64,000 nucleotides of DNA. Source: JAOAGA01 sp964540515 (lineage in GTDB: Bacteria; CALINM01). The notes beneath the pieces were generated by a model, which was given only the letters and a program-made list of their open reading frames with translations, ran no database searches and was not told the origin of the DNA. The stretch covers positions 62,001 to 126,000 of the forward strand of contig CAZIMS010000002.1 of NCBI GenBank assembly GCA_964540515.1, read 5' to 3'. The position numbers and the translations under genes are program-made. Below are positions 17,701 through 25,313 of the stretch, in pieces (the stretch's first letter is position 1; every line of letters begins with the position of its first letter).

Positions 17701-20700
17701 CCCTGCAGCAGGTGGAGCGCCAAAAGACCTTGATATCACTATTACAAACACAGGCAATTCTGACATTACGCAGCTTTCGTATTCGCTGACAGGCTCCGCA
17801 TTTAGCCTCTTTGCATCTGCCACAGCGCCCATTGCGCCCGGCAACAGCAAGACTGTAACACTGCGTTTTAGCCCAAATGATATTGCGGCATATACCGGCT
17901 CTCTTACAATTACAAGCGATGTGGGCTCTCAAACAATAAGTCTTGTAGGGCAGGGGGCAGCGCCAAGACTAACAATAATTCCCGACCCATCTTCGCTTGA
18001 TTTTGGCACCATATCCAATGCCGCCAACAAAACTTTGCCGTTAACCATCAAAAACACAGGCAACTCTATAATGACAGTAACAGGAATTGCGCCTGCCCTT
18101 GCAGCGCCATTTTCTTACGTCTTTGCGCCTTCTTTTCCGATATCGCTGCTGCCGGGCAGTACGTACACCTTGACTATTCGGTTTAACCCTGATGGCGCAA
18201 CTGGCAGTTTCTCCCAATCGGTTACTGTAAACGCTGGGGCAGGAGGAAGTTCAGTCGTTCAGCTTCAGGGCATCTCTGCCGCGCCCACGATAACGCCGGC
18301 CGAAAACTCAACCAGCAGCATCAATTTTGGCTCCATAGCAGCCGGAGCTACAAGAACCCAGACTGTTTTGCTATTAAATACAGGACAGATAGACGTAAAG
18401 GTTCTTAGCTTTGATACCCCCACAGCGCCCTTTAGCGTTATTAATCTTCCTAATACGCCTTTTATTCTTGCCGCGGGATCATCTATCATATTGCAAGTAA
18501 GGTTTGCGCCCTCTCAGGCAGGGACTTATAACTCGGGGCTCAATATTCTTTATGAGCACGCCCCCACACAACCGGCATCGGTTGCATTGTCAGGCACCGC
18601 AACAGAGACCGGCGTTGTATCTGGCAGTACAATACTATTAACACCTCCCCAGCTTGATTTTGGGGTAACATCAACAGGAGCCCAAACATCAAAAAGCATT
18701 ACGATTTCTAATATCGGGAACCAGACATTAAGTATTACAGATATTAGTACGCCTGCCGCTCCTTTCAGCATCAGCTACATAGGCTCTCCGGCAACCATCG
18801 CTAATCCGCTGCAGCTTCTGCCTGGGGCATCCCGCGAAATAATTGTTACTTACAACTCTGCAACAGCAGGCAATCATATATCCAGTTTTGTGATAACTTC
18901 AAATGCAACCAATGGCGCCCAGACGGTAAATATCCAGGGCTCTTCAACGGGGAATGCGTATTCTGTATCTGCTCCAAGTGTTGTCAACCTTGGGCAAGTA
19001 GAGATAGGCAGCAAATCTACCACTGTTTATACGATTACAAATACCGGACTTAATAACGTAATGCTACTGCGAGCCGATTATAATGAAGGAGGCCCGCTTG
19101 CGATAGACGACGACCCCGATTCTTCAGCAATCACTTTCTGGCCCAATAAGGTTATTAAACCGGGTGAAGTTCTCCCAATCTACTTCTATTTTACTCCTTC
19201 TACAGTTGGCACGTTTAACACTACGGTTAGATTGTATTTTGCCCATGACTCTAACAATCCACTCATCGTTAACTTGACAGGCCTTGGATTAGAAAAAGGC
19301 ATTGGCGCAGTCGGCGGGAAGATAGACATAATCCCTGTGCAGGCAGATTTTGGGACTATCCCGGTAAATACAACTTCATCAATGGCGCTTATAATCAAAA
19401 ACAGTGGAAACCAGCCGTTTACGATAGACACAATAAATCAGTTAGGAATTGCGGCGCCTTTCTCTCTTGCCTATGCGGCCGGAGGCAGTATTAAACTCCT
19501 TCCTGGGAGCACTTTTCCTATAATTATTAGCTTTGCCCCAACCGCAGAGGGCACATTTAGCGGCAGCTTTACGATTAACAGCGCAGACGCCATAAACTCC
19601 CCGCAGACAGTCCAGGTAAGGGGCGTTGCCCGCACCCCTGTGCTTACGGTTGCCCCTGCATCGCTGGACTTTAATTCGGTCATACTGGGCAGTAACGCAA
19701 CGCTACCCCTAAAGATAAAAAACACCAGCACGGTTAGCTATAACATTACAAACATCAGCCTGCCGTCAGGTTTTAGTGTCCAACCAGCATACACTGGGGC
19801 GCTTGTGCCGGGGCAGGAGCTTGACCTTGCTGTTACGTTTGCGCCGATAACCGCAGGCAATTACTCCGGAAACATCACTATATACACAAACTTATTGGCA
19901 TCACCCGCAACCAATATATCGGTTCAGGGCAAGGGAATAAAAGGCGCTATTTTTGAGTTGTGGGATAAGACTGAGTTTGGCTCAACTCTTGCCGGCAGCA
20001 CGCTTACAAAAGCAGTAACGCTGCGTAACATTGGAGATCTGCCGCTTACCATAAACAAAATTTTGGTTGATACGGTTCAATATACTGGAAGCGAAGTTGG
20101 GAACGCCCAAGACGCCTTCGGCGTTAACCTCGGTGCGCATGTGCTGCCTTTTACTGTTGCAGCAAACAGCACAGAGACAATAACGGTAACATTTACTCCA
20201 AGCGCAAGGGGAGACTACCAAGGAACTCTAATGGTTGACACAAGCGCAGGTGAAAAGAAAACAACCCTTACCGGTCAAGGGTCGGGCGGTAGAGCTGAGT
20301 ATAGTTTAACGAGTGTTGATTTTGGACAGGTAGGAGTAGGTATTACATGGGTTGGTAATATTACCATAAAAAATACTGGCAATAGTGTTCTTACAATTAC
20401 CGGTATAGATACAGCAAATAGTCTGTCAGGCAGTCCCTTTGCCTTAAATGTATTTGGGACGACCTCAATACAGTTAGCACCAAATGCTACACGGGATATA
20501 ATAGTAAGCTTTCATCCGACATCAGCAGCTACATTTACAAGAAACTTTGTGATAAATACAGATGATCCTGTAACACCTAATCAGACTATATCTCTTCGTG
20601 GAGTGGCATCAACACCAAGTATAAGTGTAAGAAATACGAGCGGGACAACAATAACCACAGTAGATTTTGGTAATGTAAATGTTAATACCTATGGTACTTA

Positions 20701-22360
20701 TACCTTTGACATAGTCAACAATGGTTTAGTTCCTTATGAGATAAACAAGATTGAATCGACCAATAGTATGGTTAAATTTGATTTTTCAGACTTTAAGCCA
20801 GTGACACTAAATAGTGGTAGTAAATATACCGTGACATTAAGTATAACCTCTAACGAGAGAACTAACATAACAGGAGAGATAAAAATAACCACAACATATC
20901 CATCAGTTTCTCGTGAGCTAACCTTGAGTGGCAAATTTATAGCTCCTGTACTAAAAACAGATAAAGATGCAATAGATTTTGGTAGTATAGCAATAGGCAC
21001 AAACAATACAAGGACCCTAACGATTTATAATGATGGAGATGATACATTAACGATAACACAGCCAACGGCTTTCCCTGATGGATTTAGCTTTGTGAGTTTA
21101 TCTTCAAGTTCTGTAGCACCTGGTGGCAGTGCGACACTGACATTAAGATTTACACCGCAGATTGGAAAGGGTTACAGTGGCTCTATTGATATAGTAACAA
21201 ATGGAGGCACCAAGGTTATAAATCTAACAGGCACAGGGGCAGCAGGTACACTGACAGTGGATAAAAAAAGTATTGATTTTGGAACTGTCACAGAAAATAC
21301 TACTACTTCCTTCCAGTCCATAAAAATAACTAATACAGGCAATACATCTTTAACAATTAACTCTATTACTGATCCCACAGATACGAGATTTGTAATAGTT
21401 AATAAACCTGTAGCTGCCCTTTCAATTCCTGTTAATGGTTCATATACGCTAAATCTTTATTATACAGCACCGGCACTTGTAGCACCTGCCACCTATGGTA
21501 GTAGTATTGGAAGTTTTACCATTAACTCTTCTTCCGGTTCTCAGGACATTCTTTTGCAGGCAGTATATGTAAGTGCAACAACTGGAACAGGTGGAGGAAC
21601 AACTGTTATTACTTTCTCCGTAAGTCCAACAAGCCTAGATTTTGACAAGGTTGTGGTAAATCAGACCTCTGCGGAAAAAACTGTTACAATAACAAATACA
21701 GGAACCTCTAATCTCACAATTTCCAATATTGTATCTCCAACAGATAATACATTCTCAATTCTAAATGCACCACCTGCAAATTTCATCCTTGGACCCAATG
21801 GGACATATACGCTTCGTATTGTTTATAAACCTACAGTAATAGGCAATAATGCAGGATTATTTTCCATAAATACTAATGCGACAGTTGATGGCTCCAAGAT
21901 AATTTCATTACAAGGGTATGCAGTGGCAACAGCAAGTGAAACAGGAACAGGCGGAACAGGTGGCACTGGAGGTACGGGTGGCACCACTGGAGGTACAGGT
22001 GGCACCACTGGAGGTACAGGTGGCACCACTGGTGGTACAACTGTTACTGTTCAACCATCTAAATCATCCTGCTTTATTGCAACGGCTGCCTATGGAAGCT
22101 ATCTTGATCCAAATGTAATGGTTTTAAGGGATTTTAGAGATAGATACTTACTTACCAACTCTATGGGTAGGGCTTTTGTATCATTTTACTACAGGACATC
22201 GCCACCTATAGCTGATTTTATTAGAGAGCACGAGTCCCTTAGATTTGTAGTAAGAATTATCCTTACACCTGTTGTTTATGGTATTAAGTATATGGATAAG
22301 ACTGGGATATTGCTATTTTTGATAACTTTTGTAATAATAAGAAAGCGTGCTCGTAAATAG
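14726..22360 (+). CDS. Giant cell-surface protein with ~15 ASH/choice-of-anchor-D repeats and CFI-box-type C-terminus
   Basis: This 2544-residue protein starts with GTG behind AGGGAGG. Residues 1-20 are an export signal ending in FFIRC, a poor lipobox. Residues ~70-770 contain at least six copies of a VVWEDxRxx...DIYGQ motif, suggesting a propeller-like domain. Residues ~771-2400 hold about 15 repeats of roughly 105 residues, each starting like LDFGTVxxG and followed by ITNTGNxxLTI. They match the ASPM-SPD-2-Hydin/choice-of-anchor-D immunoglobulin-like fold. A Gly-Thr linker follows, then CFIATAAYGS (Cys ~2449), a membrane helix and terminal RKRARK. This is the CFI-box-CTERM pattern, thought to be a sorting signal. 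Bases ~14,850-20,290 are much richer in GC than the ends. Adhesin or surface-layer function is inferred, not shown. Confidence 0.8.
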   Translation: MKKTLFYLAISVLLVIFFIRCGSNNRSTSPILDQETIDGKVRVAKLEGSEILISGQAPTAGIYTQALSDDQQNPHIINLPDKRLYFVVWEDWRDRTKTGADIYGQFINYSGKVCGTSFAVYSGIGNQTSPWSAYRDGGTQAVSSNKDDKILVVWQDERGGGGGGYVFYRTIDVTTLSSPACTAFTKGAAEPVGFNDAYIYRSGSAVEYVGQGNGTTTSFAVPALSHPSIIPGTIKISDGTQTLTDDGLGNIGGTTVNYGTGVFAGNVTFPTPPPNLSRILVSYSFEKRSTPQTKVFSNLSGATALSGSVNAGHTPVVPGTVTITTTNGKYVSDDGMGRMTGDATGTINYNSGSFSVSGFTPAFPASASATLSYRYFTTSAREIALTLAGTRLQSRKLPKVIYDNVKDQFKLAWNESRDMQNLTSVLAFGHTPVDWLFGETTFSAYLNLDAHTLAELTNSIGTSGADTIRNGQTGFNRLIASAAASTTEDYTYEYFTGSDNINLASDSTSPEAFFVWEGIRQKGSLNIVCSDVNNNLACDFWEPVTSTFAQTSYDDGFNHIYGLHEKEIGLSVIQSKQIDRSPVAAHYPSVGFDPASKRYLVAWEDMRVDENNAAGNVKVYGQLVLSGGGLYNQNLLVSYQDTDNDGVQDSNVKDTRQTKPFVAYDSVNQRYFVIWQDGRNGTISSENLDVFGQYVDLEGSRRGNNYPISTASGSQLAPTIAYNHHTNQFLAVWKDARNFTSTASDVYGQRFSLGNPALFLLKLNNTPLSPPLLDFGTVTTGQFATLSFKIRNVGDASLKIDYVSAPSNAAFSHESLPAQLAASDADYLELLPSAEITLTVKFAPTAGGNFTASFGIFSDGGNATVNLQGSSVTPSLDINPTFLNFSSVRVGQSRAISFYITNNGTQAYSVTNISGVSAPYSIGTGGIGLYNQGQTRAVAVTFSPTQPGTFTGQISVQTDAPGLIRTLNVSGKGVAPQMAVSTTALDFGTVLTPAAGGAPKDLDITITNTGNSDITQLSYSLTGSAFSLFASATAPIAPGNSKTVTLRFSPNDIAAYTGSLTITSDVGSQTISLVGQGAAPRLTIIPDPSSLDFGTISNAANKTLPLTIKNTGNSIMTVTGIAPALAAPFSYVFAPSFPISLLPGSTYTLTIRFNPDGATGSFSQSVTVNAGAGGSSVVQLQGISAAPTITPAENSTSSINFGSIAAGATRTQTVLLLNTGQIDVKVLSFDTPTAPFSVINLPNTPFILAAGSSIILQVRFAPSQAGTYNSGLNILYEHAPTQPASVALSGTATETGVVSGSTILLTPPQLDFGVTSTGAQTSKSITISNIGNQTLSITDISTPAAPFSISYIGSPATIANPLQLLPGASREIIVTYNSATAGNHISSFVITSNATNGAQTVNIQGSSTGNAYSVSAPSVVNLGQVEIGSKSTTVYTITNTGLNNVMLLRADYNEGGPLAIDDDPDSSAITFWPNKVIKPGEVLPIYFYFTPSTVGTFNTTVRLYFAHDSNNPLIVNLTGLGLEKGIGAVGGKIDIIPVQADFGTIPVNTTSSMALIIKNSGNQPFTIDTINQLGIAAPFSLAYAAGGSIKLLPGSTFPIIISFAPTAEGTFSGSFTINSADAINSPQTVQVRGVARTPVLTVAPASLDFNSVILGSNATLPLKIKNTSTVSYNITNISLPSGFSVQPAYTGALVPGQELDLAVTFAPITAGNYSGNITIYTNLLASPATNISVQGKGIKGAIFELWDKTEFGSTLAGSTLTKAVTLRNIGDLPLTINKILVDTVQYTGSEVGNAQDAFGVNLGAHVLPFTVAANSTETITVTFTPSARGDYQGTLMVDTSAGEKKTTLTGQGSGGRAEYSLTSVDFGQVGVGITWVGNITIKNTGNSVLTITGIDTANSLSGSPFALNVFGTTSIQLAPNATRDIIVSFHPTSAATFTRNFVINTDDPVTPNQTISLRGVASTPSISVRNTSGTTITTVDFGNVNVNTYGTYTFDIVNNGLVPYEINKIESTNSMVKFDFSDFKPVTLNSGSKYTVTLSITSNERTNITGEIKITTTYPSVSRELTLSGKFIAPVLKTDKDAIDFGSIAIGTNNTRTLTIYNDGDDTLTITQPTAFPDGFSFVSLSSSSVAPGGSATLTLRFTPQIGKGYSGSIDIVTNGGTKVINLTGTGAAGTLTVDKKSIDFGTVTENTTTSFQSIKITNTGNTSLTINSITDPTDTRFVIVNKPVAALSIPVNGSYTLNLYYTAPALVAPATYGSSIGSFTINSSSGSQDILLQAVYVSATTGTGGGTTVITFSVSPTSLDFDKVVVNQTSAEKTVTITNTGTSNLTISNIVSPTDNTFSILNAPPANFILGPNGTYTLRIVYKPTVIGNNAGLFSINTNATVDGSKIISLQGYAVATASETGTGGTGGTGGTGGTTGGTGGTTGGTGGTTGGTTVTVQPSKSSCFIATAAYGSYLDPNVMVLRDFRDRYLLTNSMGRAFVSFYYRTSPPIADFIREHESLRFVVRIILTPVVYGIKYMDKTGILLFLITFVIIRKRARK
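21968..22030 (+). repeat. Three tandem 21-base repeats coding for a Gly-Thr linker
   Basis: The unit GGAGGTACAGGTGGCACCACT occurs three times in a row (21968-21988 with one base change, 21989-22009, 22010-22030). It codes for GGTGGTT and is flanked by related, less regular Gly-Thr codons. It lies just before the CFI-box domain of the giant protein and may vary in copy number by slippage. Confidence 0.9.
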
Positions 22361-22366
22361 TAAGCA

Positions 22367-22403
22367 GTGAACCGAGGTAATCCACCCCTATGCCTCGGTT
22401 CAC
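22367..22403. repeat. Perfect 11-base inverted repeat after the giant gene
   Basis: GTGAACCGAGG (22367-22377) and its exact complement (22393-22403) enclose a 15-base loop. It begins 7 bases after the stop codon of the giant gene. There is no T-run after it, so it is either a U-poor terminator, an mRNA-stabilising hairpin or a palindromic protein site. Confidence 0.6.
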
Positions 22404-22442
22404 GAATGATGAATCACAGGTATAAATGATTTTGGAGGATAA

Positions 22443-22811
22443 ATGAAGACAAAGTTACTGATTATTTTATTTGTTTCTGTTTTTCTATTTTCTTGTGGAG
22501 GCAAACCATCTAAAGAGGAGGTAACAAAGTCAATAAAACAAATATTACCAGTTGATTTTGAGATAGCAGATATTAAAGAAGTAAAGGAATTTCCGGGCAT
22601 TTTTGAGATAGTATTAAAACTTGATAAGCAACATGTAATTTTTTATATGGATAAAAAGGCAAAATATATTATCTCTGGAAGTATCGTTGAGACAGCTACA
22701 AAAAAGAACTTAACTCTTGAGAGCCAAAATGCCTATAATCCACCTCAAGCCCAACAACCACAGCCAGCTCAACCAGCACCTCAGCCAACAAAAAATGATA
22801 AAAAGAAATAA
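22443..22811 (+). CDS. Lipoprotein consisting of a DsbC/DsbG-type N-terminal domain and a Pro-Gln tail
   Basis: The 122-residue protein has a lipobox (FLFSC, Cys18). The body resembles the N-terminal dimerisation domain of the disulfide isomerases DsbC/DsbG: ILPVDFEIADIKEV, FPGIFEIVLKLDKQHVIFYMD, KYIISGSIVETATKKNLT. The thioredoxin-fold domain with its CxxC is missing. Instead the chain ends in a Pro-Gln-Ala repeat tail and NDKKK. After lipid attachment no cysteine would remain, so it cannot itself catalyse disulfide exchange. A GGAGG ribosome site precedes it. A role as a dimerisation or binding module is inferred. Confidence 0.7.
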   Translation: MKTKLLIILFVSVFLFSCGGKPSKEEVTKSIKQILPVDFEIADIKEVKEFPGIFEIVLKLDKQHVIFYMDKKAKYIISGSIVETATKKNLTLESQNAYNPPQAQQPQPAQPAPQPTKNDKKK

Positions 22812-22823
22812 TACTAATCTACT

Positions 22824-22859
22824 GGTGTGGACAAGCAAATTTTGCTTATTGTCCACACC
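22824..22859. terminator. Hairpin after the DsbC-N-like lipoprotein gene
   Basis: GGTGTGGACAA (22824-22834) pairs perfectly with 22849-22859, and the loop itself contains a nested AGCAAA/TTTGCT pairing. It starts 13 bases after the stop codon. No U-run follows, so it may terminate weakly or protect the 3' end of the mRNA. Confidence 0.5.
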
Positions 22860-22926
22860 TGCATCTTATTAAAGTCCCCTCTTTATAAAAAGATTTTTTC
22901 CATCTTTAATTTTTTAATCAAAGGTG

Positions 22927-22932
22927 TATAAT
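22927..22932 (+). promoter_or_regulatory. Candidate -10 element of the ctpA operon
   Basis: A perfect TATAAT lies at 22927-22932, 31 bases before the GTG of ctpA. The hexamer 17 bases upstream (CTTTAA) is a poor -35, so promoter strength is uncertain. Confidence 0.4.
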
Positions 22933-22962
22933 TTAATTATTAGCCCTTGAGGAGGTCTTTAG

Positions 22963-24273
22963 GTGAAGAAAAGTATTAAGATTTTTGTAATTTTTTTAGT
23001 AATCTCAACATCAATTGGTTATGGCGTCTATGCATTTAATAGAGCTACCAATATATTTCCAGAGGAAGATTTAAAGTTTTTTAAGATTTTTTCACAGGCA
23101 TTTCAAATAGTTAAGTCTAATTACGTGGAAGCAGAAGACGCAACCTCTAAAAAGCTTATTTACAATGCAATAAAAGGCATGTTAGAAAACTTAGATGCCC
23201 ATTCTAGTTTTATGGAGCCTGAAGCAACAAAAGAGATGGAGGTAGAGACAAAAGGGCAGTTTGGAGGTATAGGCATCGAGATAACCGTAAAAGATGGCAT
23301 TCTTACTGTTGTTGCGCCTATTGATGATACACCAGCCTATAAAGCTGGAGTACTTGCTAATGACCAGATTATAAAGATTAACGGTAAGCTTACCAAAGGT
23401 ATGACGGTGCAAGATGCTGTAAAACTGCTTAGAGGCGAGCCTAAAACATCTGTAACTATTCATATTATGAGAGAGGGCTTTAAAGAGCCTAAAGAGATTA
23501 CTCTTGTGAGAGATATCATAAAAATAAGAACAGTTAAATATCAATTGTTGGAAGGCAAGTTTGCCTATGTAAGAGTTACTCAGTTTCAAGAGCAGACAAC
23601 TAACGACTTTAGAAAAGCCCTTGAGGATTTAAAAAGTAAGGCTGAGATAAAGGGGCTAATCCTTGATTTAAGAAATAATCCCGGTGGATTACTCGATCAA
23701 GCAGTAAAGCTTGCCGATGAGTTTGTGAAGGATGGCATTATTGTATATACTAAGGATAGAGCTGGAAAGGGAGCTAAGTTTACAGCTACAAACAAAGAAA
23801 AGGCTGTTGGCAACTATCCAATTATTTGTCTTGTTAACGGTGGAAGCGCCAGTGCATCAGAGATAGTAGCAGGTGCTTTACAGGATCATAAGATTGCCGT
23901 GATTATGGGTTCACAAACCTTTGGAAAGGCCTCTGTCCAAACTCTTTATCCCTTAGAAGACGGTTCGTCATTAAGACTTACCACAGCCAGATATTATACT
24001 CCCAGTGGAAAGCTGATACAGGCGAAAGGTATTACCCCTGATATTGAGTATAAAGATGGCACTGTGCATATGGTAAAAGAAAAGGATTTACCTAAACACC
24101 TTGCAGGAGTAGATGAAGTTGATACAAAAGAGAGCACGAAAGACGATAAGGATCAAGAAAAGAAGAGAGATCCCCATAGTTTTAAGGCTCCTAAATCACC
24201 AGAAGAAGATGAGCTTGTTAAAAAGGCGGTAGAACTTTTTAAAAGTTGGGATATATTTAAAAATAGAAAATAG
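22963..24273 (+). CDS. ctpA: Carboxyl-terminal processing protease CtpA (S41 family)
   Basis: The 436-residue protein starts with GTG behind GAGGAGG. It has an N-terminal signal or anchor (residues 1-24), a PDZ domain at about 90-170 (FGGIGIEIT, VVAPIDDTPAYKAG, IKINGKLTKGM) and the S41 peptidase domain. The catalytic Ser lies in NGGSASASEI and the catalytic Lys in SQTFGKASVQ. It cleaves periplasmic proteins near their C-termini, often in cell-wall turnover. The charged C-terminal tail (ESTKDDKDQEKKRD) is lineage-specific. It is followed 2 bases later by the polysaccharide deacetylase gene, a pairing seen in many diderm bacteria. Confidence 0.95.
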   Translation: MKKSIKIFVIFLVISTSIGYGVYAFNRATNIFPEEDLKFFKIFSQAFQIVKSNYVEAEDATSKKLIYNAIKGMLENLDAHSSFMEPEATKEMEVETKGQFGGIGIEITVKDGILTVVAPIDDTPAYKAGVLANDQIIKINGKLTKGMTVQDAVKLLRGEPKTSVTIHIMREGFKEPKEITLVRDIIKIRTVKYQLLEGKFAYVRVTQFQEQTTNDFRKALEDLKSKAEIKGLILDLRNNPGGLLDQAVKLADEFVKDGIIVYTKDRAGKGAKFTATNKEKAVGNYPIICLVNGGSASASEIVAGALQDHKIAVIMGSQTFGKASVQTLYPLEDGSSLRLTTARYYTPSGKLIQAKGITPDIEYKDGTVHMVKEKDLPKHLAGVDEVDTKESTKDDKDQEKKRDPHSFKAPKSPEEDELVKKAVELFKSWDIFKNRK

Positions 24274-24275
24274 TA

Positions 24276-25313
24276 ATGAAGAAAATATTGTTTCTAATTA
24301 TAGCCCTTGCCCTTTTAGGTGCAGGGGCTTTCTTTTTCCTTAGTCATACAGCTAAAAGGTCTTCTTATGATATTCCAATCATAGGTCAGGTAGCAAAAGA
24401 TAAAAGTTTAGACCTCTTGGTAGAAAAGCTCCTTAAAGAGCTTGAGAGAGAGAAAGAGTTAACAATTATAAAAGATGGAGATAGTATTGCTATTGAAACT
24501 CACAACAAAGAAATCTTAAACCTTATAAACAATAAAGGCTTAGCAAAAGAAAACAATATTATAGCTATAAGTTCAAAGGACCTTCTCTTATTTAGAAGGG
24601 GTGATGAATCTTTCTCTGTTAAATTGCTTATTACTAGAGAAAAAGAAGTAAAAAGACCTGTTTTGTCAATAATTATTGATGATATTGGTAATTCAAAGGA
24701 ACTTGGGGAAGAGCTTTTTAAGATTAAAGGGCTGACATACTCGATTCTACCAAATCTGCCCTATTCAAGCTATTTTGAGGAGTTAGCAAAAAAAGAGAAT
24801 AAAGATATAATGTTGCATATCCCCATGGAGCCTAAAGATATTAGTAAATATGGCAACCAGGATAACCTTATCAAAGTTACAATGTCTGATAAAGAGATAA
24901 TAGCAAAAACAGAGCTTTTCATAAATTCCTTATCCTATGTTAAAGGCGTAAACAATCATATGGGCTCAAAGTTTACTGAAGATGCTGAAAAAATAGTTGT
25001 TTTTCTTAAAGAAGTCAAGAAAAGGGGACTATTTTTCTTAGACAGTAGAACATCACCTGATAGTAAAGCCTATGATGTTGCTAAAGAGATGGGCATAAAA
25101 AGTTTTAAAAGAGACGTTTTTTTAGATCACGAGCTGGATGAGATTAAGATAGCAGAACAAATAGATAAGGCTGTTGAGATTGCCTTGAAAAATGGTTTTG
25201 CTATTGCAATTGGCCATCCTCACAGAGAGACTATAAAAGTTTTGAATGAGAAGTTACCAGAGATATCAAAAAAGGTTGAAATAGTACCTCTAAGCAAAGT
25301 CGAGAATTTCTAA
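24276..25313 (+). CDS. Divergent polysaccharide deacetylase (YibQ family)
   Basis: The 345-residue protein has an N-terminal membrane anchor (residues 3-23) and a periplasmic domain. From about residue 127 it reads RPVLSIIIDDIG, then SILPNLPYS, MLHIPMEPKD, NNHMGSKFT, FFLDSRTSP and AIAIGHPHRET. These motifs belong to the 'divergent polysaccharide deacetylase' family (YibQ), with the Asp-Asp and His residues kept. It often lies downstream of ctpA and envC-like genes and is thought to act on the cell wall. The stop codon abuts the ATG of the next gene. Confidence 0.92.
   Translation: MKKILFLIIALALLGAGAFFFLSHTAKRSSYDIPIIGQVAKDKSLDLLVEKLLKELEREKELTIIKDGDSIAIETHNKEILNLINNKGLAKENNIIAISSKDLLLFRRGDESFSVKLLITREKEVKRPVLSIIIDDIGNSKELGEELFKIKGLTYSILPNLPYSSYFEELAKKENKDIMLHIPMEPKDISKYGNQDNLIKVTMSDKEIIAKTELFINSLSYVKGVNNHMGSKFTEDAEKIVVFLKEVKKRGLFFLDSRTSPDSKAYDVAKEMGIKSFKRDVFLDHELDEIKIAEQIDKAVEIALKNGFAIAIGHPHRETIKVLNEKLPEISKKVEIVPLSKVENF

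Noticed and set aside
21823..22029. Minus-strand ORF of Pro-Val repeats
   Set aside because: It is the mirror of the Gly-Thr linker repeat of the giant gene and has no start signal or coding character of its own.
21940..22050. Possible CRISPR-like array
   Set aside because: The 21-base units are directly adjacent with no spacers and stay in the coding frame.
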